From a virus: a DNA stretch of 26,105 nucleotides. A program made the translations under genes and the position numbers. Location: positions 1 to 26,105 of IMG/VR virus record IMGVR_UViG_3300027976_000187; one strand, written 5' to 3'. Under the pieces are notes generated by a model that saw only the letters and a list, made by a program, of their open reading frames with translations, did no database searches and was not told the DNA's origin. The first letter of the stretch is position 1, and each line of letters begins with the position of its first letter. Shown piece after piece: positions 1-5,236 of the stretch.

Positions 1-32
1 GCCGAAGGATCTGTGTGGACCTGATAGATCTG

Positions 33-62
33 TTGACACCGTGTCAATGTGTTTGACATTTT
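33..62 (+). promoter_or_regulatory. promoter candidate with palindromic operator
   Basis: TTGACA at 33-38 could be a -35 box, with a weak -10 (CATTTT, 57-62) 18 bases further on. The -35 box is half of a perfect palindrome, TTGACAC-C-GTGTCAA (33-47). A second TTGACA lies at 53-58. The same palindrome core recurs in front of the gene at 608, which suggests one repressor acts on both. The -10 is poor, so the exact start site is uncertain. Confidence 0.4.
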
Positions 63-105
63 CGGTGGCCAGTGGATACATTGGCCGCCAACCAAGGAGC
101 ACACC

Positions 106-459
106 ATGCCGAAAGAAAAGAAAACAGCTGCCGAGCGCACTGCAAGGGTCACAGAGGCGGAACAGATGCTGCGGGCTGGGGCGTCGCACAGCCAGGTCTC
201 CAAACACCTCGGCGTTCCGCGCGCCTACGTCGCCGGCCTTGCCGATCTGCTCGGGCTTTATCCACCCGGAACAGGGCCGGTAATCAAGGCAGGGGTGCCG
301 CGTCGTCTGAGCTTCAAGCCGAAAGGGCGATCCCGGATGGCTGGCGTGTCGCTGCCGGTGTGGTGGGGCATTGGGGCAACAGGCATCATGGTAACGTGGG
401 ACGAAGGCACGGCGACGATCGCGCCGGTCTTTGATGCCCCCGCCGTCGAGCCTGCTTGA
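106..459 (+). CDS. small helix-turn-helix protein
   Basis: A 117-residue protein. Residues about 12-50 read as an HTH (an RAGASHSQVSKHLGVP core, with AYVAGL as recognition helix), resembling the HTH of resolvases and sigma region 4. The remaining half is basic and then beta-rich, with no family recognised. The start at 106 is chosen over an in-frame ATG at 49 because AAGGAG (94-99) sits six bases ahead of it and the candidate promoter at 33-62 covers the upstream ATG. Being first after a palindromic operator, it may be a regulator of the early block; that role is inferred from position and the HTH only. Confidence 0.7.
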   Translation: MPKEKKTAAERTARVTEAEQMLRAGASHSQVSKHLGVPRAYVAGLADLLGLYPPGTGPVIKAGVPRRLSFKPKGRSRMAGVSLPVWWGIGATGIMVTWDEGTATIAPVFDAPAVEPA

Positions 460-467
460 CATGGCCT

Positions 468-480
468 GGCAACTGTTTCC
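468..480 (+). repeat. half-site copy of the 957-987 inverted repeat
   Basis: GGCAACTGTTTCC here equals one full arm of the large inverted repeat at 957-987. The flank is also shared: CCTGCTTGAC, then 2-5 bases, then GCCTGGCAACTGTTTCC occurs at 451-480 and at 938-969. In both places it begins at the end of, or just after, a gene and contains GCTTGAC, a motif also found at 571-577 and 996-1002. It may be a regulatory unit copied between intergenic gaps. Confidence 0.6.
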
Positions 481-515
481 TGTGTGGTGTGCCAAGCGCG
501 CTACACGGTGATCAG

Positions 516-611
516 ATGAAGCGCACTGATCTGGCTTTGCAGTGCCCTGTAAAAGAAACATCAGCACCACGCTTGACAGCGTGTCAGACAGCGTGCATAG
601 TGGTCCTATGA
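516..611 (+). CDS. possible 31-aa leader ORF
   Basis: An ATG at 516 with GGTGA four bases upstream opens a 31-codon frame. Its TGA (609-611) overlaps the ATG of the next gene (608) as ATGA, the coupling used throughout this window. If translated, it would bring ribosomes to the 608 start, which has no clear Shine-Dalgarno sequence. Against it: the promoter candidate at 573-601 lies inside the frame, and the peptide has no recognisable features. It may be chance. Confidence 0.25.
   Translation: MKRTDLALQCPVKETSAPRLTACQTACIVVL
573..601 (+). promoter_or_regulatory. sigma70-type promoter with internal palindrome
   Basis: TTGACA (573-578), a 17-base spacer and CATAGT (596-601) make a good sigma70-like promoter. 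The -35 box and spacer form TGACA-gcg-TGTCA, sharing the 14-base core TTGACANCGTGTCA with the palindrome at 33-47. A transcript would start about seven bases after the -10, at or next to the ATG at 608, and so would be leaderless or nearly so. Confidence 0.5.
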
Positions 612-931
612 CCAACAACACCGCCCGCGCCGCAATGACCAAAGCCCGCAAGCTTGTTGCCGCGATGGGCGATGTGCCTGACCGGGTCAAGATCGCCGCC
701 GCTCTTGCCGCGGCGTGCAAGGCTCGCGACGCCGCCGACGACATGGAGTATCGGGTCGGCGGGATCTGGGCCGCCAACTCGATTGAGGCTCGCGCGCTCA
801 AAGCGTCTTGCGAGCAAGCCGAAGACGCCCTCGCCGCGCGTAGGGGCGCCGGCATCAATCACCCGAAGCGGTACGTCTTCGACGGTGGCGAGTCAGTCGC
901 CTTCCGCCGCTCGCTTGGCATCGCGCCATGA
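608..931 (+). CDS. hypothetical helical protein
   Basis: A 107-residue, mostly helical, Ala-rich protein of unknown family. The first 30 residues are basic; the middle (about 30-85) is a run of helices with regularly spaced Ala, and the C-terminus is short and mixed. An in-frame ATG at 542 is rejected because the promoter candidate at 573-601 lies inside that extension. The start at 608 has no clear ribosome binding site, which fits either a leaderless transcript or coupling to the small ORF at 516. It stands alone between two intergenic regulatory gaps. No function can be assigned. Confidence 0.6.
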   Translation: MTNNTARAAMTKARKLVAAMGDVPDRVKIAAALAAACKARDAADDMEYRVGGIWAANSIEARALKASCEQAEDALAARRGAGINHPKRYVFDGGESVAFRRSLGIAP

Positions 932-956
932 CACGGGCCTGCTTGACGCAGTGCCT

Positions 957-987
957 GGCAACTGTTTCCATTTTGGAAACAGTTGCC
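957..987. repeat. large perfect inverted repeat (13-bp arms)
   Basis: GGCAACTGTTTCC (957-969) and GGAAACAGTTGCC (975-987) flank a five-base ATTTT loop. The stem is perfect but no T-run follows (GTTATTGTGC), so it is not a standard intrinsic terminator. A single arm also occurs at 468-480. An operator, a processing site or a factor-dependent terminator are all possible. Confidence 0.7.
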
Positions 988-997
988 GTTATTGTGC

Positions 998-1026
998 TTG
1001 ACCTCCTGTCTCTGACCGGGTAGCGT
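998..1026 (+). promoter_or_regulatory. weak promoter candidate for the duplicated gene block
   Basis: TTGACC (998-1003) and TAGCGT (1021-1026) are 17 bases apart. The -35 is good and the -10 poor. The motif GCTTGAC at 996-1002 matches the ones at 455-461, 571-577 and 941-947. It precedes the run of tightly overlapping genes that starts at 1046 and could drive them all. Confidence 0.35.
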
Positions 1027-1041
1027 GCGAGCCAGAGGTGC

Positions 1042-1120
1042 AGCCATGAACCAGATCAAGCCGACCGACGAGCAGATGGCCGCGGCACGCAAATTCATAT
1101 CGGACTGGTGCCGCGACGGA
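1042..1120 (+). repeat. 79-bp direct repeat, copy 1
   Basis: Bases 1042-1120 are identical to 1290-1368. The repeat begins four bases before the start codon and runs through residue 25 of each product, so it covers the 5' end of two neighbouring genes. Similarity continues at lower identity for about 75 more bases. Confidence 0.9.
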
Positions 1121-1297
1121 AGGTACGTCACCACCCACGATGTCGCCCGGCTGCTGGCCGAGCGCGAGGCGCCCTTGCGCGCTCAGGTCGCCGAGCTGAC
1201 GGAGGTGTTGTGGATGGTCCGCGCCTATATGCATGCGCTGCAGCGCAATCTCAGCCGCTCCACGCTGGCTGAAGCCACAGCAAAGGTGAAGCCATGA
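1046..1297 (+). CDS. tandem paralogue A, unknown
   Basis: An 83-residue protein of unknown family. Residues 1-25 are identical to the next gene's product and residues 26-52 closely similar (motif THDVA.LLA.REAPLR.QVAELT). After that the two diverge until the shared tail TLAEATAK. The conserved part reads as two or three helices and could be a small DNA- or protein-binding fold. ATG at 1046 is preferred to GTG at 1025 because AGAGGT (1034-1039) precedes it and paralogue B starts at the same residue. The stop overlaps the next ATG by four bases, and AAAGGTGA (1282-1289), inside the tail codons, is the next gene's ribosome binding site. Confidence 0.75.
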   Translation: MNQIKPTDEQMAAARKFISDWCRDGRYVTTHDVARLLAEREAPLRAQVAELTEVLWMVRAYMHALQRNLSRSTLAEATAKVKP

Positions 1298-1368
1298 ACC
1301 AGATCAAGCCGACCGACGAGCAGATGGCCGCGGCACGCAAATTCATATCGGACTGGTGCCGCGACGGA
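1290..1368 (+). repeat. 79-bp direct repeat, copy 2
   Basis: Identical to 1042-1120; covers the start and first 25 codons of paralogue B. Perfect identity followed by abrupt divergence suggests recent duplication or gene conversion confined to the 5' ends. Confidence 0.9.
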
Positions 1369-1572
1369 GCGTACGTCTCCACCCACGATGTCGCGAAGCT
1401 GCTGGCCACGCGTGAGGCGCCTTTGCGTGAGCAGGTGGCCGAGCTGACGGCGGAGATCAGGGAGCGACCTCGGTATGAGACCATCGGCGCGCAGATTGCC
1501 AGGCTCAAGGCCGAGTTCGATCTCGACGTGATCGTCACCCTCGCCGAAGCCACAGCCAAGGAGCAGCCATGA
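1294..1572 (+). CDS. tandem paralogue B, unknown
   Basis: A 92-residue paralogue of the gene before it. The first 52 residues are nearly the same; residues 53-80 are different, charged and helical (ERPRYETIGAQIARLKAEF), probably a short coiled coil; the last residues return to the TLAEATAK tail. The start overlaps the previous stop (ATGA), with AAAGGTGA seven bases or so upstream. The pattern conserved head, variable middle, conserved tail suggests a scaffold whose central part is exchanged. Function unknown. Confidence 0.75.
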   Translation: MNQIKPTDEQMAAARKFISDWCRDGAYVSTHDVAKLLATREAPLREQVAELTAEIRERPRYETIGAQIARLKAEFDLDVIVTLAEATAKEQP

Positions 1573-2033
1573 CCGTCCGCATCCCCACCACAGCCGATCG
1601 TAGCGCCCTCATTGACAGTCTCACACTCGATGCTGTCGCCGTCGGCATCGACACCGTGGCGGCACTGGCGGGCCACCTGGGTGTGTGTGAGCGCTCGATG
1701 TGGCGATACCTCGCCAGGCTGGAGGCGCGCGGTGTGCTGACGTCGTGTTTGACCCGGCGTTTCTCGACGAGGGTGTGGCGCGTGGCGGAACCTGTCGGGA
1801 TCTCCGACAAGTTGGCAGAGGTGACGGTGCCTGTCCCTGTCGTCGAGGCTGGCCCGTGGGTGGTAGTGGACCGCAGCATCGAACTCGCCCCGGTGTACGC
1901 TATGCCCGGCCGCAGGACCGATAACATTGCCCGCGCGACGCGATTCGTCACACGTGACGTCGCCGTCGCCGTCGCCCAATGGGGTGGGCAAGTCGAAACC
2001 CTCGCCGAAGCCACAGCAAAGGTGACGGCATGA
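1569..2033 (+). CDS. winged-helix-like DNA-binding protein
   Basis: A 154-residue protein. Residues about 10-60 look like a winged helix-turn-helix: a helix, then IDTVAALAGHLGVCERSMW as the HTH, then a helix (YLARLEARGVLTS) leading into beta strands of the wing. The remainder is beta-rich with a Val-rich stretch and no family recognised. It ends with the TLAEATAK tail shared with the two genes before it. ATG at 1569 overlaps the previous stop; AAGGAG (1558-1563) precedes it. A role as phage regulator or replication initiator is possible but only the fold is supported. Confidence 0.7.
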   Translation: MTVRIPTTADRSALIDSLTLDAVAVGIDTVAALAGHLGVCERSMWRYLARLEARGVLTSCLTRRFSTRVWRVAEPVGISDKLAEVTVPVPVVEAGPWVVVDRSIELAPVYAMPGRRTDNIARATRFVTRDVAVAVAQWGGQVETLAEATAKVTA

Positions 2034-2233
2034 CGAGCATGGCGAAAAAACACCGCAACTACGCGCGCGCCGATGATGCCTACACCGCGGCCTGCAGAGC
2101 CTGTTGGGCAGCAGAGGCGGACGCTGCAACGCCGCCGCTCGATGCGCACAGCGATCTGGCGAAGCGGCGTGACGCTGCTCGCGTGGCGTTCTTCGCCGCG
2201 CGCAAGGCGCTCACCGAAGAGGCGGAGTCATGA
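2030..2233 (+). CDS. hypothetical small Ala-rich protein
   Basis: A 67-residue, Ala- and Arg-rich helical protein. The first part is basic (KKHRNYARADDAY) and a long amphipathic helix covers residues 40-62. No family recognised. ATG at 2030 overlaps the preceding stop as ATGA with AAAGGTGA (2018-2025) upstream; an ATG at 2039 is a possible alternative. It directly precedes the RusA-like gene with another ATGA overlap, so it may work with DNA recombination, but that is position only. Confidence 0.6.
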   Translation: MTSMAKKHRNYARADDAYTAACRACWAAEADAATPPLDAHSDLAKRRDAARVAFFAARKALTEEAES

Positions 2234-2730
2234 GCGTCGTTGTCATCGTCCCAATCAAAACCGTGCCCGGGCTGAACGCCCGCGAACACTGGCGCGCGAA
2301 GGCCAAGCGTGTCGCCGCCGAGCGCAGGGCCACGGCGAAGGCGCTGTTGCCTTTCTGGATCTGGATCACTGACAAATCCCAATGCATCCTGCTCACTCGC
2401 CACGCCAAAAAATGCGACGACGACAACCTGCAAGGCGCGCTGAAGGGCGTGCGTGACGAGGTGGCAGCGTGGCTCGGCATCGATGACGGCGACGCACGCG
2501 TGCAGTACTGCTACGCGCAAACGACGTGCAAGCGCGGGGAGGAGCACGTGTCGATCACGTTTGGCCACGTCACAGAACTGATGCAGGCCCTCGCCGCCAT
2601 CAGACTGTTGCGGAGGGACCTTGAGGCGAGCAACACCATAGTCTGCGACTATGCCTGTGGGTTCACGGTTCAGATCGGTCGCAACGCCTCGACACTCGAA
2701 GCGACCGACCACTACGGGGTAAACCCATGA
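2230..2730 (+). CDS. rusA: RusA-like Holliday junction resolvase
   Basis: A 166-residue protein with the layout of phage RusA endonucleases, which cut four-way DNA junctions as dimers and help resolve branched DNA before packaging. The N-terminal part has the typical beta strand, NAREHW and a basic helix (16-36). The active-site region is clear: acidic CDDDNLQGALKGVRDE (D63, D64, D65, N66, K72, D76) followed by LGIDDGDARV (D85, D86), matching the family's D-x-DN...K...D...DD pattern. The core ends near residue 115. About 50 further residues, beyond the usual length of around 120, are unexplained. It lies in the tightly overlapping early block, upstream of terminase. Identification rests on motifs only. 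Confidence 0.82.
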   Translation: MSVVVIVPIKTVPGLNAREHWRAKAKRVAAERRATAKALLPFWIWITDKSQCILLTRHAKKCDDDNLQGALKGVRDEVAAWLGIDDGDARVQYCYAQTTCKRGEEHVSITFGHVTELMQALAAIRLLRRDLEASNTIVCDYACGFTVQIGRNASTLEATDHYGVNP

Positions 2731-2927
2731 GCGACTACGACTGGGCGTTGCGCGGGACAGCCCGCCAGCGACGACGGCGTGAGGTTGAGCGGCTCTACAC
2801 GCGCGCTGACCTCGTGCGTGTCGCAATCGAGACGCTGGCCATGGTCTGCAAGCCGGAGACGTGCAAGTGCGAGCCAGTGGACCCCGAGGCCGTCGTTGAC
2901 GGGCTCTTTGACGAGGAGAAGGCATGA
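2727..2927 (+). CDS. hypothetical small protein with Cys cluster
   Basis: A 66-residue protein. The first 35 residues are Arg-rich and helical; a small cluster CKPETCKC (41-48) is followed by an acidic tail. Three clustered cysteines could bind metal together with another ligand or partner, but no known zinc-finger spacing is complete. It overlaps both neighbours by ATGA. Unknown function. Confidence 0.6.
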   Translation: MSDYDWALRGTARQRRRREVERLYTRADLVRVAIETLAMVCKPETCKCEPVDPEAVVDGLFDEEKA

Positions 2928-3250
2928 AAGACTACAGCGAGCCGATCGGACACTGGTGCGACGCATGCGGGTCCATCCCCATCTACGCCATCATCCCCGA
3001 GGGCGAGCGGCCTGAGACGCACGACGAGACGCACCCCTGTGTCGATGGCGTGACAATGAGCTGGGACAGCTCGGGAGTGGCAGCCTTCGTCGACGTGCCG
3101 AGTCTGGGCGAGTCGCTGGATGGCGACATCCGCTTTCTCTGTGCTGACGGTGGCTCTGTTGCTTTTACAAAATACCGCGCCAGGCGCATCAACGAGGTCG
3201 CCCGAGCCACGGCACGAGGTCGCAGGTGCACTGTTGCAGGCTCACCATGA
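2924..3250 (+). CDS. hypothetical protein with CxxC motif
   Basis: A 108-residue protein. CDAC at residues 12-15 and single cysteines at about 39 and 74 suggest a possible metal site. The middle is acidic and beta-like (GVTMSWDSSGVAAFVDVP); the last 25 residues are Arg-rich and may bind nucleic acid. No family recognised. The start overlaps the preceding stop (ATGA) and the end overlaps the next start. Confidence 0.6.
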   Translation: MKDYSEPIGHWCDACGSIPIYAIIPEGERPETHDETHPCVDGVTMSWDSSGVAAFVDVPSLGESLDGDIRFLCADGGSVAFTKYRARRINEVARATARGRRCTVAGSP

Positions 3251-3582
3251 TGACCGTGCGTGACGAGGCACGGCGGCTGTTCCGTGAGGTCTTCGGCGAC
3301 GCCATCACCGACTTCGACTTCGCCCGGCACAACCGGTGCCGTGACTGCGGGGCTGTGCCTGACGTCGCCAGCATGATGACGGGCAACGAGCACGGCACGA
3401 AGGGCGACGAACTCGCCGTCGGCGTCCATCCACCGGAGTGCATGCACGACCTGTGCGTCGCTCGTCGCAAGTCGAGGTGGACTGCAGCCAATCCCGCCGA
3501 CAGCGGGGCCGGCTGCGTCAAGGCGAGAGGATGGGTCGGCGGGGTCAGGACGAACCTGACGAAAAGACGAGGTGCGACGTGA
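3247..3582 (+). CDS. putative zinc-binding small protein
   Basis: A 111-residue protein. C31-x2-C34 (NRCRDCG) and C65-x4-C70 (PPECMHDLC) could form a four-Cys zinc site around a 30-residue loop. An amphipathic helix precedes it and a basic region follows (RRKSRW, then a Lys/Arg-rich end). ATG at 3247 overlaps the preceding stop; an in-frame ATG at 3226 lies further back and a second ATG follows at 3250. Its end overlaps the GTG start of the small terminase gene. Function unknown; nucleic-acid binding is a reasonable guess. Confidence 0.6.
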   Translation: MMTVRDEARRLFREVFGDAITDFDFARHNRCRDCGAVPDVASMMTGNEHGTKGDELAVGVHPPECMHDLCVARRKSRWTAANPADSGAGCVKARGWVGGVRTNLTKRRGAT

Positions 3583-4001
3583 CCGAGGAAACCAAGGAAA
3601 AAAACAAGTCGCTCACCACACGGTGGAAGCCAGCCGAGGCCGTCCCAGGCTCGACGCCCTTCGCAAAGGGCGTCTCATTCAACCCGGGCGGGCTATCGGC
3701 GGAGCGGACCTCCCAACTGAAAGAGATTCGCGCTCTGGCCGTCCAGCACGCTGAGACGATGCTTGCTGAGCTGTTGGCGATGGCTGTCGCCTGGCGACAA
3801 GACCCCAAGCTGATCGCCTCGTCGAAAGGTGCGGCTGAGACGGTGTTGGCCTATGCTGTTGGCAAGCCTACCGCCGTGTTCGATCCTGCGACCGACCTCG
3901 AGGCCGGCGACACGGTGAGGACGATCACCGTCACCGTGGTCAATCGAGGTGGCGACGAGCACACCACGGCGTATGTCGATAGGGAGGTGGTGGAGGAATG
4001 A
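3579..4001 (+). CDS. terS: terminase small subunit (DUF5681-like)
   Basis: A 140-residue protein next to the large terminase gene. Residues 28-40 (FAKGVSFNPGGLS) match the F-x-x-G-x-x-GNPGG motif of the DUF5681 family, common in the small-terminase position of phages. Two or three helices follow (residues 45-95), ending AYAVGKPTA, as in that family; the tail is acidic. The small subunit recognises the phage DNA and passes it to the large subunit. The GTG start at 3579 is chosen over ATG at 3438 because it makes a GTGA overlap with the previous stop and has GAGGTG (3569-3574); the longer frame would overlap the previous gene by 145 bases. Confidence 0.72.
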   Translation: MTEETKEKNKSLTTRWKPAEAVPGSTPFAKGVSFNPGGLSAERTSQLKEIRALAVQHAETMLAELLAMAVAWRQDPKLIASSKGAAETVLAYAVGKPTAVFDPATDLEAGDTVRTITVTVVNRGGDEHTTAYVDREVVEE

Positions 4002-5233
4002 CGGTCACCGATGGCGAGCTGAAAGTCCCGATGCCGGCGTGGTTGCTGCCGTTCCTCGAGCCTGCCCGCTACAAGGGTGCGCACGGTGGTCGTGGCAGCG
4101 GCAAATCCCACGGGTTCGCCACGTTGCTTGTGCTTGAGCATGTCCGCAATCCAGACCAGTCGACGGTGTGTGTCCGAGAGGTGCAGCGCACGCTGTCGAG
4201 GTCGGTGAAGAAGCTGCTGGAGGAGAAGATCGAAGAGCTTGGCGTGGGGCACCTTTTCGAGGTGCAGCAGACCGTGATCAAGTCGCGGAACGGCAAGGGA
4301 ATCATCATCTTTCAGGGGATGCAGGACCACACCGCAGACAGTATCAAGAGCCTCGAGGGCTTTGACCGTGCATGGGTGGAAGAGGCGCAGTCACTCAGCA
4401 AAAAGAGCCTCGACCTGTTGCGTCCCACGATCCGCAAAGACGGCAGCGAAATATGGGTCACCTGGAATCCGAGGAACGCCACCGACGCCATCGACGCACT
4501 GCTACGTGGTCCGATGCCGCCGAAAGACGCCATCGTCGCTGAGGTCAACCACAGCGACAACCCGTGGTTCAACAGCGTCATGCGTGACGAGCTTGAGCAA
4601 GACCGCGCGCGTGAGCTCAACAGCTATCTCCATGTGTGGGAGGGCGCCTACGTCTCGCGGTCAGAGGCTTGCGTGTTCAAGCGCCTGCGCGTCGAGGCAT
4701 TCACTCCGCCACCAGGCACCTTGTATCGCCTCGGGGCGGACTGGGGATTCAGCAAGGACCCGACAGCGCTGGTCAAGCTCTACGTCGAGGGGCGGGCCAT
4801 CTACATCGTCGAGGAGGCATGGGCGCAAGGCGTCGAGACGATCAACCTGCCCGACCTGTTTCGCACCGTCAGCGAGTCGGAGCTGTGGCCGATGACTGGC
4901 GACAGCTCGAGGCCAGAGACCATCAGCCACATGAAAAAGCACGGGTTCCCGAACCTGCAGCCGTCGGTCAAAGGAAAGAACAGCGTTGAAGACGGCATCG
5001 AATATCTGCGCGGCTTTGACATCGTCGTGCACCCCGATTGCGTGCACGCGATTCAAGAGCTGACGGCCTACTCTTACAAGGTCGACAAGGTCAGCGGGTT
5101 GGTGCTGCCGACGCTTGCCGAGGGCATGGACCACATTGCAGATTGCTGTAGGTACGCCGTTGAAGGGCTTCGCAGAGCCACTGTCAAGGCCGTTCCGATC
5201 GTGATACCAGTACCCGTAGCTTCAAGGTGGTAA
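3998..5233 (+). CDS. terL: terminase large subunit (packaging ATPase/nuclease)
   Basis: A 411-residue protein that pumps DNA into the prohead and cuts it. The ATPase part has Walker A GGRGSGKS (30-37), Walker B FDRAWVEEA (122-130) with catalytic E128/E129, and the WNP motif (156-158). The RNase H-like nuclease part has GADWGFSKDPTA (D248), TGDSSRPE (D302) and a late acidic motif MDHIADCCRYAVEG near residue 380. The length and motifs fit the PBSX-type terminase family, unlike P22 gp2, while the portal that follows is P22-type. GGAGGT (3983-3988) precedes the start, which overlaps the small subunit's stop. Confidence 0.95.
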   Translation: MTVTDGELKVPMPAWLLPFLEPARYKGAHGGRGSGKSHGFATLLVLEHVRNPDQSTVCVREVQRTLSRSVKKLLEEKIEELGVGHLFEVQQTVIKSRNGKGIIIFQGMQDHTADSIKSLEGFDRAWVEEAQSLSKKSLDLLRPTIRKDGSEIWVTWNPRNATDAIDALLRGPMPPKDAIVAEVNHSDNPWFNSVMRDELEQDRARELNSYLHVWEGAYVSRSEACVFKRLRVEAFTPPPGTLYRLGADWGFSKDPTALVKLYVEGRAIYIVEEAWAQGVETINLPDLFRTVSESELWPMTGDSSRPETISHMKKHGFPNLQPSVKGKNSVEDGIEYLRGFDIVVHPDCVHAIQELTAYSYKVDKVSGLVLPTLAEGMDHIADCCRYAVEGLRRATVKAVPIVIPVPVASRW

Positions 5234-5236
5234 GAA

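Larger units (their letters stand above)
1262..2033 (+). repeat. three copies of a 36-base gene-end module (TLAEATAK)
   Basis: Copies lie at 1262-1297, 1537-1572 and 1998-2033. Each encodes TLAEATAK plus three variable residues and a TGA that overlaps the next start as ATGA. Each carries the next gene's ribosome binding site in the Lys and following codons (AAAGGTGA, AAGGAG, AAAGGTGA). Copies 1 and 3 share GAAGCCACAGCAAAGGTGA exactly. The genes upstream of copies 2 and 3 are otherwise unrelated, so the module is a shared boundary and not simply gene homology. Confidence 0.8.

Noticed and set aside
542-607. 22-residue N-terminal extension of the gene at 608
   Set aside because: Contains the promoter candidate and palindrome, and has no ribosome binding site in front of it.
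957-987. Reading the large hairpin as an intrinsic terminator
   Set aside because: The sequence after the stem (GTTATTGTGC) is not a T-run, so I list it as a repeat instead.
3438-3578. N-terminal extension of the small terminase frame
   Set aside because: It would overlap the preceding gene by 145 bases; GTG 3579 gives the usual GTGA overlap with GAGGTG upstream.
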